From the NCBI GenBank assembly GCA_036276235.1, contig DATBDZ010000033.1, forward strand, positions 1 to 23,237: a stretch of 23,237 nt of DNA, read 5' to 3'. Both the position numbers and the translations under genes were made by a program. Below are positions 16,201-21,409 of this stretch, piece after piece (the first letter of the stretch is position 1; each line of letters opens with the position of its first letter). The stretch is from JANWHF01 sp036276235 (lineage in GTDB: Bacteria; Planctomycetota; Phycisphaerae; Tepidisphaerales; Tepidisphaeraceae). The notes under the pieces were generated by a model. That model had not been told where the DNA came from. It did no database searches and worked only from the letters and a program-made list of their open reading frames with translations.

Positions 16201-16936
16201 AGTCTTCATCCGCATCGCCAAGGAAGGCTCCACCATCGGCGGCCTGATGGACACCATCGCCACGCTTGTGTCGGTGAGCCTGCAATACGGCGTCCCCGTC
16301 GAATCCCTCGTCCGCAAATTCGAACACGTCCGCTTCGAACCCAGCGGCATGACCCGCAACCCCGAAATCCCCTTCGCCAAGAGCCTGGTCGATTACATCT
16401 TCCGCTGGCTGGCAATGGAATTCGTCCCCGGATATCGAGCGGCGCATGCGCCCAAGCGAGAGAAGAAGGTCACGCCGACGGTGCAGGCGGACACGGAAGC
16501 CCGATCGAATTCAGACGCGGGGACGCGAGGACGCGGCGACGCGGAGAGTTCCAATCCATCATCGTTCGGCGATCTAGACGACGAGGTCGAACCCTCAAGC
16601 AACATCAGCACCACGCTGCCGACGACAGGCGACCCCAAACTAGCCCAACCCCCCGCCCCACCCGCCAAGAAAGGCAACGGCCACCACCCGCGCATCGACC
16701 CAGACACCGCCAAGCCCTTCGACTACGGCGACGTCCCCATGAGCACAGAGTCACCCGCCGCGAGTTCCTCAACCACCGGCAACCTGCGATTGACGTTGGT
16801 AGCCGACCCCTTGAGCCAGCAAGGCAGCCACCTCCAAGCCGATGCGCCGGCCTGCGATGTATGCGGAAGCATCACCGTGCGCAGCGGCACGTGCTACAAG
16901 TGCTTGAATTGCGGGAATTCGATGGGGTGCAGTTAA
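10238..16936 (+). CDS. nrdJ: Adenosylcobalamin-dependent (class II) ribonucleotide reductase with three inteins
   Basis: A 2232-residue precursor that reduces ribonucleotides to deoxyribonucleotides after splicing; removing inteins of 181, 395 and 433 residues leaves 1223. The start has GAGAAGGA nine bases upstream. Extein marks: NSPQWFNTGLN (residue 136), C364 before FIQSVTDDL, the split motif NP/CSEY with C985, C996 in DTACNLASLN, the split loop APTG/TIGLLMDCDTTG, and FISGAISKTINLP (1831). C985 and C996 have the same 11-residue spacing as the thiyl-radical and redox cysteines of the Thermotoga enzyme (from memory Cys322 and Cys333). Then come a linker with repeat-derived residues, a TSCPD-type domain (about 1965-2062), a low-complexity linker (2070-2200) and a cysteine-rich tail with CDVCG and CYKCLNCG (from 2206), probably for thioredoxin-type re-reduction. 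It is probably controlled together with dcd. Confidence 0.96.
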   Translation: MKINRRFTKPGEDVYSAVPFEKRTSRISNPDGSVVFEMNDAQIPASWSQLATDIMVSKYFRKAGVPQTDEAGNVLRDAQGNVVTGPERSARQVIHRLAGCWRYWGERHGYFDSAEDAQAFYDELAYMMLHQMCAPNSPQWFNTGLNFAYGITGPAQGHFYCDPKSGELLKSRDAYSHPQPHACQPWHAPVCTPRGRIAIGKIVAENLIGLEVYDGTDNGAGVTRVVAVKSNGKKMVFRVVLANGASVEATADHLVYVISSSGLSGRWVRVDSLDVGMRLVHISRDSVHELERTARAQTARVLPDGQTMDGANAEWPAPQIPGEPLPVIENVAITRIKPVGVQSVYDIQTESGQYLSNDIVVHNCFIQSVTDDLVNAGGIMDLWTREARLFKYGSGTGSNFSRLRGDNEPLSGGGKSSGLMSFLKIGDRAAGAIKSGGTTRRAAKMVCLDLEHPDIEMFVNWKVREELKVACLAEGIKHIPKDQQELAKKLGLKLDYDFNGEAYMTVSGQNSNNSVRIPNRFFKALEEDGDWHLTYRTNGKVAKTLKARELWEQISFAAWRCADPGVQYDDTINQWHTCPRSGRINASNPCVTGDTRVLTPGGIWRRIDQMIHLPSRVVTNLDNQEIHNTEGAFPTGTKDVYELKTVGGYSLKLTADHKVWTRMRGWQEAKDLLPTDEVRLPSKPACVYEVGEPQDPQFFQLLGLFASEANGDLGALRLDACVQDADAVERFSRYVADNWGDRLYNDDYPNAAMLDGLEPSGGTMTATLTNRRLLSRLKAFIRTESGQRRLNDDAFTAGLAAQKYMLRALFSTDATFNNGTLELRSQSAGFLEDVQLILLGFGVQSAVEQSSGFGVQGSEEATNSAISIQNSALVNDGGAVSSGALSDRSGPDIRPGPQRDASATRHGLRIDAGSLRSFGKQIGLFPGRKLHQLASAISFAINRPESAGNYDRVATLTPLGQRQVFDLTEPRTESFVANGLTVHNCSEYMFLDDTACNLASLNVLTFFDSEGRRFDIEGYKHGVRLWTIVLEISVLMASFPSEAIARLSYTYRTLGLGYANLGAMLMQAGIPYDSPKGRGICAALTAILTGECYATSAEMAAELGAFAGYDQNKNDMLRVMRNHRRAAYDAAHNAPAKKSMGPYEQLDIEPVGIDATQFADNDPMAPRALLIAARDCWDRALVLGERHGYRNAQVSVIAPTGCLVGRSLVATDRGLMRLDHLGNPNGSRWQDTSFAVLTDQGEQQATRFFINGVEPTRRITTGSGYSIEGTLKHRIKVIDLETGQWVWKRFAEIQNGDVVPLAMGQSVGQPRPVDLPPLGELYWTTDYTTIVPRTVTPELAEFVGYFMGDGSLHAKGLRLCVANTDADVVDRLRFLAKHLFNIDVMTGQRDGYIEVAVHSVALVLWWEACGFMKLPPSPDHSGKGYMPRIPAALLASNDPVVYGAFLRGLFEADGTVVNGVPCWSSATGDFADEVKTLMLSLGLPTSIKHDISGWGQGTLYVLRLRNASYMREFREKIAFMGSRKNGLMRAAPTNEQAARYDYVYLPGDCIEELVPVGSPLENAVNLSRKRHAGAVTRRAAQTLLEQTADPRVAHALKFYYDVVEANEDAGEQMTYDLSVPANVTYVANGFVSHNTIGLLMDCDTTGVEPDFALVKFKKLAGGGYFKIANQSLRPALVNLGYEPQQIHDILQYVMGTLTFTGAPHVSYDRLQALGFTDAELEKIESSLPGVFEISFAFSPWTLGAQTLARLGITQDEWQSPNFNLLRRLGFSRQQIDEANDVVCGRGTVEGAPHLKDEHLPVFDCANRCGKIGQRFIEVEGHIRMMAAAQPFISGAISKTINLPNEANIDDIKRSYLLSWKLGLKANALYRDGSKLSQPLNVKSDEDLDKTTDEEDAEAIAEAKEELARDVVDATAALNSAFSTQHSAITSDNLVPVPHTIERIVERIVERPLRRRLPDTRSAKTHKFDVAGHEGYITVGLYEDGQPGEVFIRIAKEGSTIGGLMDTIATLVSVSLQYGVPVESLVRKFEHVRFEPSGMTRNPEIPFAKSLVDYIFRWLAMEFVPGYRAAHAPKREKKVTPTVQADTEARSNSDAGTRGRGDAESSNPSSFGDLDDEVEPSSNISTTLPTTGDPKLAQPPAPPAKKGNGHHPRIDPDTAKPFDYGDVPMSTESPAASSSTTGNLRLTLVADPLSQQGSHLQADAPACDVCGSITVRSGTCYKCLNCGNSMGCS
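10784..11326 (+). mobile_element. NrdJ intein 1, mini-intein (C183-N363)
   Basis: A 181-residue splicing element between PHA and CFIQ. It starts CQPWHAPVCTPRG, a form typical of inteins at this site, and has a block-B-like TADHLVYV (T250, H253) and the C-terminal block VYDIQTE...VVHN followed by Cys364. The penultimate His362, terminal Asn363 and +1 Cys are all present, so splicing should work. No LAGLIDADG endonuclease is visible, so it is not expected to home by itself. Confidence 0.92.
12785..12857. repeat. TTCAGGG- and ATTCAGC-word repeats inside intein 2
   Basis: GGTTCGGGGTTCAGGGTTC-type words are followed by AATTCAGCAATCAGC and CATTCAGAATTCAGC words, translated in frame as a Ser/Asn/Ala-rich stretch. 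Similar ATTCAGC words recur at 15988-16023 in the same gene. The base composition differs sharply from the coding DNA on either side. Confidence 0.8.
12863..12892. repeat. Paired short hairpins inside intein 2
   Basis: Two adjacent hairpins, GACGGC-GGA-GCCGTC (12863-12877) and CAGCG-GAG-CGCTG (12880-12892). A further palindromic part, GGGGC...GCCCC near 12905-12926, follows. They lie directly after the TTCAGC repeats and appear to belong to another repeat element, read in frame by the intein. Confidence 0.7.
13841..15139 (+). mobile_element. NrdJ intein 3 with LAGLIDADG homing endonuclease (C1202-N1634)
   Basis: A 433-residue intein between APTG and TIGLLMDC. Block A is CLVGRSLVATDRGLMRL; block B is IEGTLKHRIKV (T1270, H1273). 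Two canonical LAGLIDADG motifs are present, EFVGYFMGDGSL (D1349) and LRGLFEADGTV (D1453), so the homing endonuclease looks intact and this is the intein most likely to be mobile. It ends YVANGFVSHN with His1633 and Asn1634, followed by Thr1635 as +1 residue rather than Cys. No repeat insertion is seen in it. Confidence 0.94.
15988..16023. repeat. ATTCAGC-word repeat in the nrdJ linker
   Basis: Four ATTCAGC/ACTCAGC words in a row encode LNSAFSTQHSAI in the linker between the catalytic barrel and the TSCPD domain. The words match those in intein 2 at about 12823-12857, so the same repeat type entered this gene at least twice, each time keeping the frame. Confidence 0.8.
16515..16546. repeat. 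Four 8-bp tandem units in nrdJ
   Basis: ACGCGGGG, ACGCGAGG, ACGCGGCG and ACGCGGAG follow one another, encoding part of DAGTRGRGDAES in the second linker. The unit is not a multiple of three, so a change of one or two copies would shift the frame and remove the cysteine-rich tail; only the overall length keeps it open. Confidence 0.85.
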
Positions 16937-16953
16937 CGGCTGTCGCGTGTGCC

Positions 16954-17955
16954 ATGATCGCAAAGACGATCAAACCTGTTTACCTTGACCAGATGCACTG
17001 GATTTCCCTTGCGCAGGCCTACTACGGCATTTTCAAGGGGAAACGGGCTCGCGATGTACGAGAAGTGTTGGATATCGCGCTACTGAAGGTCCAAAACGGT
17101 TTAGCAACGTTCCCGCTGTCGGCCGTCCACATCATGGAGATTGCGAAAGCTCCCGACAAAGACCGCAGGCGCCGCTTGGCTCGCTTTGTCGTCGAGTTGA
17201 GCCGTGGTACGTCCATTCTTCCACAGGTAGCAATAGTTGCGAAGCAGATTCTGCCCGCAGTTCAACGGCTATTTTCCGACTGTACCCCCGTCGACACGGT
17301 GTCCGTGTTTGGCGCAGGCATGAACTTCGCCTTTGGGGAGCATTTCATCGACGATTGGGATTTCAGACTAAGGTACCCCGGAAGCGCCCGGCTCCTTAGC
17401 GCGATTGCGAATTCGCCGGAAGCGATGGAATATGTATTGGGCGATGGGGACGAAGCGGAGAATCGGGCGAGCATTGCGGGCCTGCGACAGCAAGAATTCC
17501 GCATGGCGACGCGAGCTGATACGTTGCGCCAAAAGACGCAACATTACTCGCGGAAAGAGCGCCAAACGATCTACTCCGCCTTGCTCCTGAATGACCTGTC
17601 CCTTGATATCTGTCGCGCGCTGTCGTCTCTTGGTCGGCCGCAGGGAGACTTTTTTCAACTTGGCGAGCGCACGTTGCAGTTAGTGGATGACATCGCGTCG
17701 TTATATGTTGAACGTGAGCTCGTAATTGAGCGGGACTCCCAAACAACACGTCCGCCAAAAGGAAACGATATGCTGGATATCGCGGCTCTAAGTGCAGCGA
17801 TTCCTTATTGCCACATCGTCGTGACGGAAAAAATGTGGACCCACATCTCGAATGTGCGATTAATCGGCTCCCGATTCGGGACAACCGTAACACATGACCT
17901 CATGACCGTAGGCTCCGCTTTGGCCACTCTGGAACCCGCGGCGCGCGCCGGCTAA
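16954..17955 (+). CDS. PIN-like nuclease candidate
   Basis: A 333-residue protein of no family I can name. The ATG at 16954, 17 bases after nrdJ, gives MIAKTIKPVYLDQMHWISLA; a GTG at 16927 overlapping the nrdJ end is possible. The N-terminal VYLDQMHW (D12) followed by SAVHIMEIAK (E62) and a late NDMLDIAALSAAIPYCHIVVTEK (split here as NDMLDIAALS, AAIPYCHIVV, TEK; D272, D275, E292) has the order of acidic residues expected of a PIN-domain ribonuclease with a long helical insert between. The insert (about 90-260) is mostly charged helix. Base composition is clearly lower in GC than nrdJ (28 of 60 in one sampled stretch against 40 of 60), suggesting transfer. The next gene begins 26 bases on and the two are probably one transcript. 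RNA cleavage is inferred, not shown; it could instead be a nuclease-dead regulator. Confidence 0.6.
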   Translation: MIAKTIKPVYLDQMHWISLAQAYYGIFKGKRARDVREVLDIALLKVQNGLATFPLSAVHIMEIAKAPDKDRRRRLARFVVELSRGTSILPQVAIVAKQILPAVQRLFSDCTPVDTVSVFGAGMNFAFGEHFIDDWDFRLRYPGSARLLSAIANSPEAMEYVLGDGDEAENRASIAGLRQQEFRMATRADTLRQKTQHYSRKERQTIYSALLLNDLSLDICRALSSLGRPQGDFFQLGERTLQLVDDIASLYVERELVIERDSQTTRPPKGNDMLDIAALSAAIPYCHIVVTEKMWTHISNVRLIGSRFGTTVTHDLMTVGSALATLEPAARAG

Positions 17956-17981
17956 TCGAGGGAACGAAAGGGGATGACAGA

Positions 17982-19229
17982 ATGTGCGCCAAGTGGACGA
18001 AAGACCCGAAGGATTTCACACACTACGCCGAAGCGCTTTTAAAGAGGATCTGGGCATCGGCGATCGTCAAAGGCGAACAAGTCAGCTTTTCCGATCCATT
18101 CAACTTCCACGAGAATCAGTCGGTTCTGGTGGAGGGAATTGAGTTCGATCCGACAATCCCAAGTTCGGAACAACGCGGGCTTGTATGGAAGTCGCTCCTC
18201 GCGGCCGCCAAGAGCGGAAAGACAAAGCCAGCAGAGTTTCTGAATGAACTAACCCGATTCGAAGAGGAGTACAAACGGCGACCGCCGGCCCGGTATTACC
18301 TGTTATCAAGTGTCTCCGTCAAATGGCGGCCGAAATTGGCAGCCCCCGCCGTGCGCGGTACGTCCACGCGATTTTACTTATCTGCTCCAAAGGGATTTGA
18401 TCAATCCGTTGTTGCCGACGTAATCCGATCCACGTTTCACCATCGAGAATTACCGAACAACTACACCTACGCGCGGGTAGGGATCCAGGCGCGCGGTGCC
18501 GCCGAAGCGGCCGAAAGATCGTTCGATGCGTTGGAGCTATTCCGAGGGTCGTGGAACCTGTTCATAAACCTGCATTATTCAACCCGACTATTCTCCGGAC
18601 GCGCCACTCCAATTAACACAATCTTGCCGGGACCATTCTCCACCCTGCACGACAGCAGTGGTCGATCGGTGGACCAACGGATCTGGTATGACCCTGGCTA
18701 TGTCGAACCGCATTCGCCGCATGATTTTAGGAATTGGAAGGAGTATACAAAGCACGAATCTTGGCTGTTTGCACGCCTGAAACGCCATCGATATCGGAAC
18801 CACGTGGAGGAAATGATTCGCCGGTACTCAAGTGCTCTCGATGGAACTGACTACGATGTTGTGATAAACAAACTTTGGTCACTTCTCGAGCGAGGAGCAA
18901 GTGCAGGCGATAAGTACGAAAGCATTGTTCGTCGCGTCTCATTTCTATTCGCGGATGTCGACTTCGCTCGGTTGCACTTAGAACACCTTCGCCGGTATCG
19001 GAATCGCGTTATCCACGCGGCCCACTCATCAGAGCAGCGTAATGAGGCAGTTCACCAGTTGCGCCGGTTCGTTCAGGCAGTCCTCTTGTTTCACATCAGA
19101 AACGTGGACAAGGCAGCGTCGATCAGTGAGGCTTGCGAGTTCCTTGATCTGCCAACCGAATCCAAGGTACTGCGCAGAAGACTGCGACTGATTGAACGCG
19201 CCGTTCGGTTCCGAACGTCCCCAAGATGA
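17982..19229 (+). CDS. HEPN-like protein with R-x4-H motif
   Basis: A 415-residue protein. AAAGGGG eight bases before the ATG at 17982 supports the start. The C-terminal helical part (about 285-375) contains LEHLRRYRNRVIHAAH, in which Arg340 and His345 form the R-x4-H signature of HEPN ribonucleases, in a setting like that of the ApeA-type HEPN. The N-terminal 280 residues are unrecognised: charged, with aromatic-rich segments such as SVSVKWRPK and FRGSWNLFINLHYSTRLF, and could be a sensing or binding domain. HEPN proteins cut RNA in many defence and toxin systems. Pairing with the PIN-like gene upstream suggests one module in which one is effector and the other partner or second effector. 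No nucleotidyltransferase (MntA-like) antitoxin is nearby, so the known HEPN/MNT arrangement does not apply. Confidence 0.6.
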   Translation: MCAKWTKDPKDFTHYAEALLKRIWASAIVKGEQVSFSDPFNFHENQSVLVEGIEFDPTIPSSEQRGLVWKSLLAAAKSGKTKPAEFLNELTRFEEEYKRRPPARYYLLSSVSVKWRPKLAAPAVRGTSTRFYLSAPKGFDQSVVADVIRSTFHHRELPNNYTYARVGIQARGAAEAAERSFDALELFRGSWNLFINLHYSTRLFSGRATPINTILPGPFSTLHDSSGRSVDQRIWYDPGYVEPHSPHDFRNWKEYTKHESWLFARLKRHRYRNHVEEMIRRYSSALDGTDYDVVINKLWSLLERGASAGDKYESIVRRVSFLFADVDFARLHLEHLRRYRNRVIHAAHSSEQRNEAVHQLRRFVQAVLLFHIRNVDKAASISEACEFLDLPTESKVLRRRLRLIERAVRFRTSPR

Positions 19230-19248
19230 TAACGCTCAGCGACACGCT

Positions 19249-19720
19249 ATGAAAAAGCGGATGGACCGTCAATTCATCCCGCCGCGTCAAATCCGGCCGG
19301 CAATACCGGGCCGTCCCATTGGCGGCGACGCCGCGCAATGGTAACTCACCGCGGCGGGTGCCGGAGATTTTTCGCAAGCATCCGGGACGCGGCTATCGCC
19401 ATGTGCTGCTGGCGCGGCACGTCCGCGCATTTCTGGGGATTCTGCCGGACTGGAATGAATTGTCCGTCGGCCTCAACACGATCCTTCTTGCGCCGGCCAA
19501 GCCCGGATGCGATGGCTTAGAAAAAATTTTTGCGGGCCGACGATGGGTCGCAACCGCCTCGAACCCTCCGCCGCTGCGCGGGTTAGCCGCATCCTCCTGC
19601 ACTCCTCTTTTTCGCGCGACAAAAATCTTCGAATTTTTGTTTTCAAAGGCCTGTTTTTGGGCCTTTTATCGAATCGTAACTATCTATTTGACAGTCATTT
19701 GCGCGAGCTTTGCGAGGTGA
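19249..19720 (+). pseudogene. Frameshifted remnant of an unknown small gene
   Basis: The frame from ATG 19249 reads MKKRMDRQFIPPRQIRPAI, continues through GGDAAQW and stops at 19342. One base later, another frame continues with protein-like sequence: NSPRRVPEIFRKHPGRG, YRHVLLARHVRAFLGILPDW and NELSVGLNTILLAP, to about 19510. After that, up to 19720, the translation looks random. A single-base shift at about 19342 would join the two, so this looks like a gene broken by a frameshift and with an eroded 3' end. I do not recognise the family with certainty. No ribosome binding site is seen. A sequencing error at 19342 would also explain it. Confidence 0.45.
19645..19667 (+). terminator. AAAGGCC/GGCCTTT hairpin
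   Basis: A 7-base-pair stem with an 8-base T-rich loop, ending in TTTT. An AT hairpin (AAAAAT, CTTCGA, ATTTTT; 19621-19638) precedes it. Either could end transcription from the genes upstream; the T run is part of the stem, so strength is uncertain. Confidence 0.4.
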
Positions 19721-19779
19721 AAATCTCTAACTCCTGATGGCTCCGTCACTTACCCGAACAAACCCTTGACGCCGTGCTA

Positions 19780-19793
19780 TATAATAGGAGAGG
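19780..19793 (+). promoter_or_regulatory. TATAAT and ribosome binding site before the sigma-like gene
   Basis: TATAAT at 19780-19785 is directly followed by a strong Shine-Dalgarno word GGAGAGG (19787-19793), six bases before the TTG start. TTGACG (19766-19771) is only eight bases from TATAAT, too close for a normal promoter. If TATAAT acted as -10, transcription would begin within or after the Shine-Dalgarno, so the two readings exclude each other; the ribosome binding site is the safer one. Confidence 0.45.
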
Positions 19794-19799
19794 ACACAT

Positions 19800-20048
19800 T
19801 TGAAGATAGATCTACTTACCGAGAAACAGCGCCGCGCGATGTTCATGCGGTACACCTATCGGTGGCCGATGGAGCGCATTGCGCGGAAGATGGGGACCAC
19901 GCGGCAGGCCGTTTTTGATCTGCTGGTGCGCGCTCACCGTCGCCTGGGATTTCCGCGGCTGCCCCGGACGATCATCCGCCGTCGTAAGCCGCGCAGGAGG
20001 TGGACGGTGCAATTGTCGCTCATTCCCGAGGAGACGATCGGCGGGTAG
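19800..20048 (+). CDS. Solitary sigma region 4-like helix-turn-helix protein
   Basis: An 82-residue protein with a TTG start at 19800, chosen because GGAGAGG lies six bases before it; the first ATG (19839) would cut into the domain. Residues 5-52, with LLTEKQRRAMFMRYTYRW, then RIARKMGTTRQAVFDLLVRA and HRRLG, match sigma factor region 4 (the -35-binding helix-turn-helix). Region 2 is absent. The tail is very basic (IIRRRKPRRRW) and ends with ETIGG. It may be a small DNA-binding regulator or a co-sigma-like factor; it may also be the remnant of a longer sigma factor, although no region 2 is seen upstream. It lies between the broken gene and a large inverted repeat, in an accessory stretch. Confidence 0.65.
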   Translation: MKIDLLTEKQRRAMFMRYTYRWPMERIARKMGTTRQAVFDLLVRAHRRLGFPRLPRTIIRRRKPRRRWTVQLSLIPEETIGG

Positions 20049-20125
20049 CGCAACAATCGAAAATGGTGCGCCGAATGTTGCGCGATGATGCGCGGCAGGA
20101 ATTCGATATGGCCCTCAACGCACAA

Positions 20126-20220
20126 ATTGCGCCAAGAGGCCAAGACGCCAAGCGGCCAAGAAATCAAATTGCTAATCTTTGAATTCTTGGCGTCATGGCG
20201 TCTTGGCTCCTTGGCGCAAT
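20126..20220. repeat. 95-bp inverted repeat (GCCAAGA words)
   Basis: Arms of about 37 bases beginning ATTGCGCCAAG and ending CTTGGCGCAAT are near reverse complements, with only a handful of mismatches. The arms consist of GGCCAAGA/CGCCAAGA words, so each arm is itself repetitive. The centre contains AATCAAATTGC and continues the pairing partly through TCAAA/TTTGA. It fills the gap between the sigma-like gene and the next small open frame; a miniature mobile element or an intergenic palindromic repeat is likely. Confidence 0.88.
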
Positions 20221-20259
20221 CATTCCCCTCGCGGCAGCATTATTGGGAGACAATGCAAC

Positions 20260-20442
20260 ATGAAAACGATGCAGATGCAACGAAATGATTCGAAATTTGA
20301 TTCAAAACGTTGCTTGACCGCGATGAACGCTGACTGGCATTGCTGCTTCCATCGCGATCCTCAATACTCAATCGTACGATATCAATGGCGCGAATCGACG
20401 TGGCTCAATCGTTGTGGCAGGCGCCGGAAAGTCATCACGTGA
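20260..20442 (+). CDS. Hypothetical 60-residue protein, doubtful
   Basis: ATG at 20260, with GGGAG ten bases upstream, opens a 60-codon frame starting MKTMQMQRNDSKFDSKRC and ending RRRKVIT. It is rich in Trp, Arg and Cys, has no known motif, and lies in DNA of low GC between a repeat and the HicB-like gene. Chance or a decayed gene is as likely as a real one. The 74 bases after it, up to the HicB-like start, show nothing. Confidence 0.25.
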   Translation: MKTMQMQRNDSKFDSKRCLTAMNADWHCCFHRDPQYSIVRYQWRESTWLNRCGRRRKVIT

Positions 20443-20516
20443 TGTGCCGAAGAGAACGGAACAGGCCGTGCTGAAACAAGCGGGCCTAAAATAACCGCGA
20501 ATCACCGGATGGCCTT

Positions 20517-20729
20517 ATGAAGTACACATACATCATCGAGAAAGCCGACGACGGCAGCTTCTCTGCCTACGTTCCTGACCTGCCGGGCTGCACCAGCTGC
20601 GGCGACACGGTTATGGAATTGCGGGCGAACATTCGCGAGGCCGTCGCCCTGTACATCGAATCCCTCCGCGAACACGGCGAGGCCATTCCCGCTCCCTCCA
20701 CCACCGCCGAAACGGTGGAGGCGGCCTAG
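20517..20729 (+). CDS. HicB-like (UPF0150) protein, without HicA
   Basis: A 70-residue protein with the full HicB-like fold pattern: MKYTYIIEKADDGSFSAYVP, then DLPGCTSCGDTVMELRANIR and EAVALYIESLREHGEAIP. In type II toxin-antitoxin pairs HicB neutralises the RNase HicA, and usually has a C-terminal DNA-binding domain. Here that domain is missing (the tail is APSTTAETVEAA) and no HicA-like frame lies on either side. Solitary copies of this domain are common and their role is not settled. The ATG at 20517 has only a weak GGATGG upstream. Confidence 0.82.
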   Translation: MKYTYIIEKADDGSFSAYVPDLPGCTSCGDTVMELRANIREAVALYIESLREHGEAIPAPSTTAETVEAA

Positions 20730-20883
20730 GCGGTGTTCGGAGTTGAGCGGCATGCTGTCGACGGTCATCGCTTGATCCCTGCCGCCGCGCAGCGTCCCTA
20801 TCGTTTAGCCGTCTTGCTTGCAAGGCGCGTCGGAATGCGCTCGCACGCAAAGCCATCGTCCAAACGACTACACCCCCATCACC

Positions 20884-20934
20884 TTTCACGTCCTCACGTT
20901 TCACGTCTTCACGTTTCAGCGTCACGTTTCAGCG
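20884..20934. repeat. Tandem TTTCACGTC-type repeat
   Basis: TTTCACGTCCTCACG and TTTCACGTCTTCACG, 15 bases each, are followed by the degenerate units TTTCAGCGTCACG and TTTCAGCG. It lies about 70 bases before the Dabb gene in the 273-base gap after the HicB-like gene, which otherwise shows nothing recognised. The spacing and number of units do not fit a CRISPR array. Confidence 0.75.
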
Positions 20935-21002
20935 CCACATTGCACTCCACGCCCAATCCCGATACCGTTCGACGCACAATTCCCAACTCACTTGGAGGTG
21001 AT

Positions 21003-21398
21003 ATGAAATGGTTCGCGTTGATCGTGGCGGCAATGATTCTGGCTCCGGCCCTTTGGGCCGTTGGGGCGGATGCGGCGGCGGCCGCGGGCAAGAAGGAGCT
21101 TAATCATGTTGTGCTGATCAAGTTTAAGGACGGGGCTGATCCCGCCCAGATCAAGAAGGTGGAGGAGGCGTTTGCCGCGCTGAAGGAGAAGGTGCCGGGC
21201 GTCACGTCGCTGCGCTGGGGGACCAACGTCAGCCCGGAGAAAAAGAACAAGGGATTCACGCACGCCTTCGTGCTGACGTTCGCCAGCGACAAGGATCGCG
21301 ACGCGTATCTGGTTCACCCCGCCCACAAAGCCTTCGGCGGCGTCCTGGGGCCGGTGGTCGATGATGTGATGGTGATCGATTTCTGGTCGCAGCCGTAG
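21003..21398 (+). CDS. Secreted Dabb (stress-responsive alpha-beta barrel) domain protein
   Basis: A 131-residue protein. GGAGGTGAT immediately before the ATG at 21003 is the best ribosome binding site in the window and fixes the start, although the frame is open 90 codons further. Residues 1-25 form a signal peptide (MKWFALIVAAMILAPALWAV). The rest is a Dabb domain: NHVVLIKFKDGADPAQIKKV, VPGVTSLRWGTNVSPE, THAFVLTFASDKDRDAYLVH, HPAHKAF and VVDDVMVIDFW. Dabb proteins form ferredoxin-like dimers; some are enzymes, many have no known role. Export is unusual for the fold but frequent in Planctomycetota, as far as I recall. Its 3' end faces the peptidase gene, with a repeat between. Confidence 0.88.
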   Translation: MKWFALIVAAMILAPALWAVGADAAAAAGKKELNHVVLIKFKDGADPAQIKKVEEAFAALKEKVPGVTSLRWGTNVSPEKKNKGFTHAFVLTFASDKDRDAYLVHPAHKAFGGVLGPVVDDVMVIDFWSQP

Positions 21399-21409
21399 GG
21401 GGGAAAGAC

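Noticed and set aside
20443..20516. HicA toxin partner for the HicB-like protein
   Set aside because: No frame of about 60 residues with HicA-like features occurs in the gaps before or after the gene.
20884..20934. CRISPR-like tandem array
   Set aside because: Units are adjacent without unique spacers and only two are full length; no cas genes are present. The 8-bp units at 16515-16546 were rejected likewise.
20733..21002. N-terminal extension of the Dabb gene by 90 codons
   Set aside because: A strong ribosome binding site and signal peptide begin at 21003, and the extension runs through a tandem repeat.
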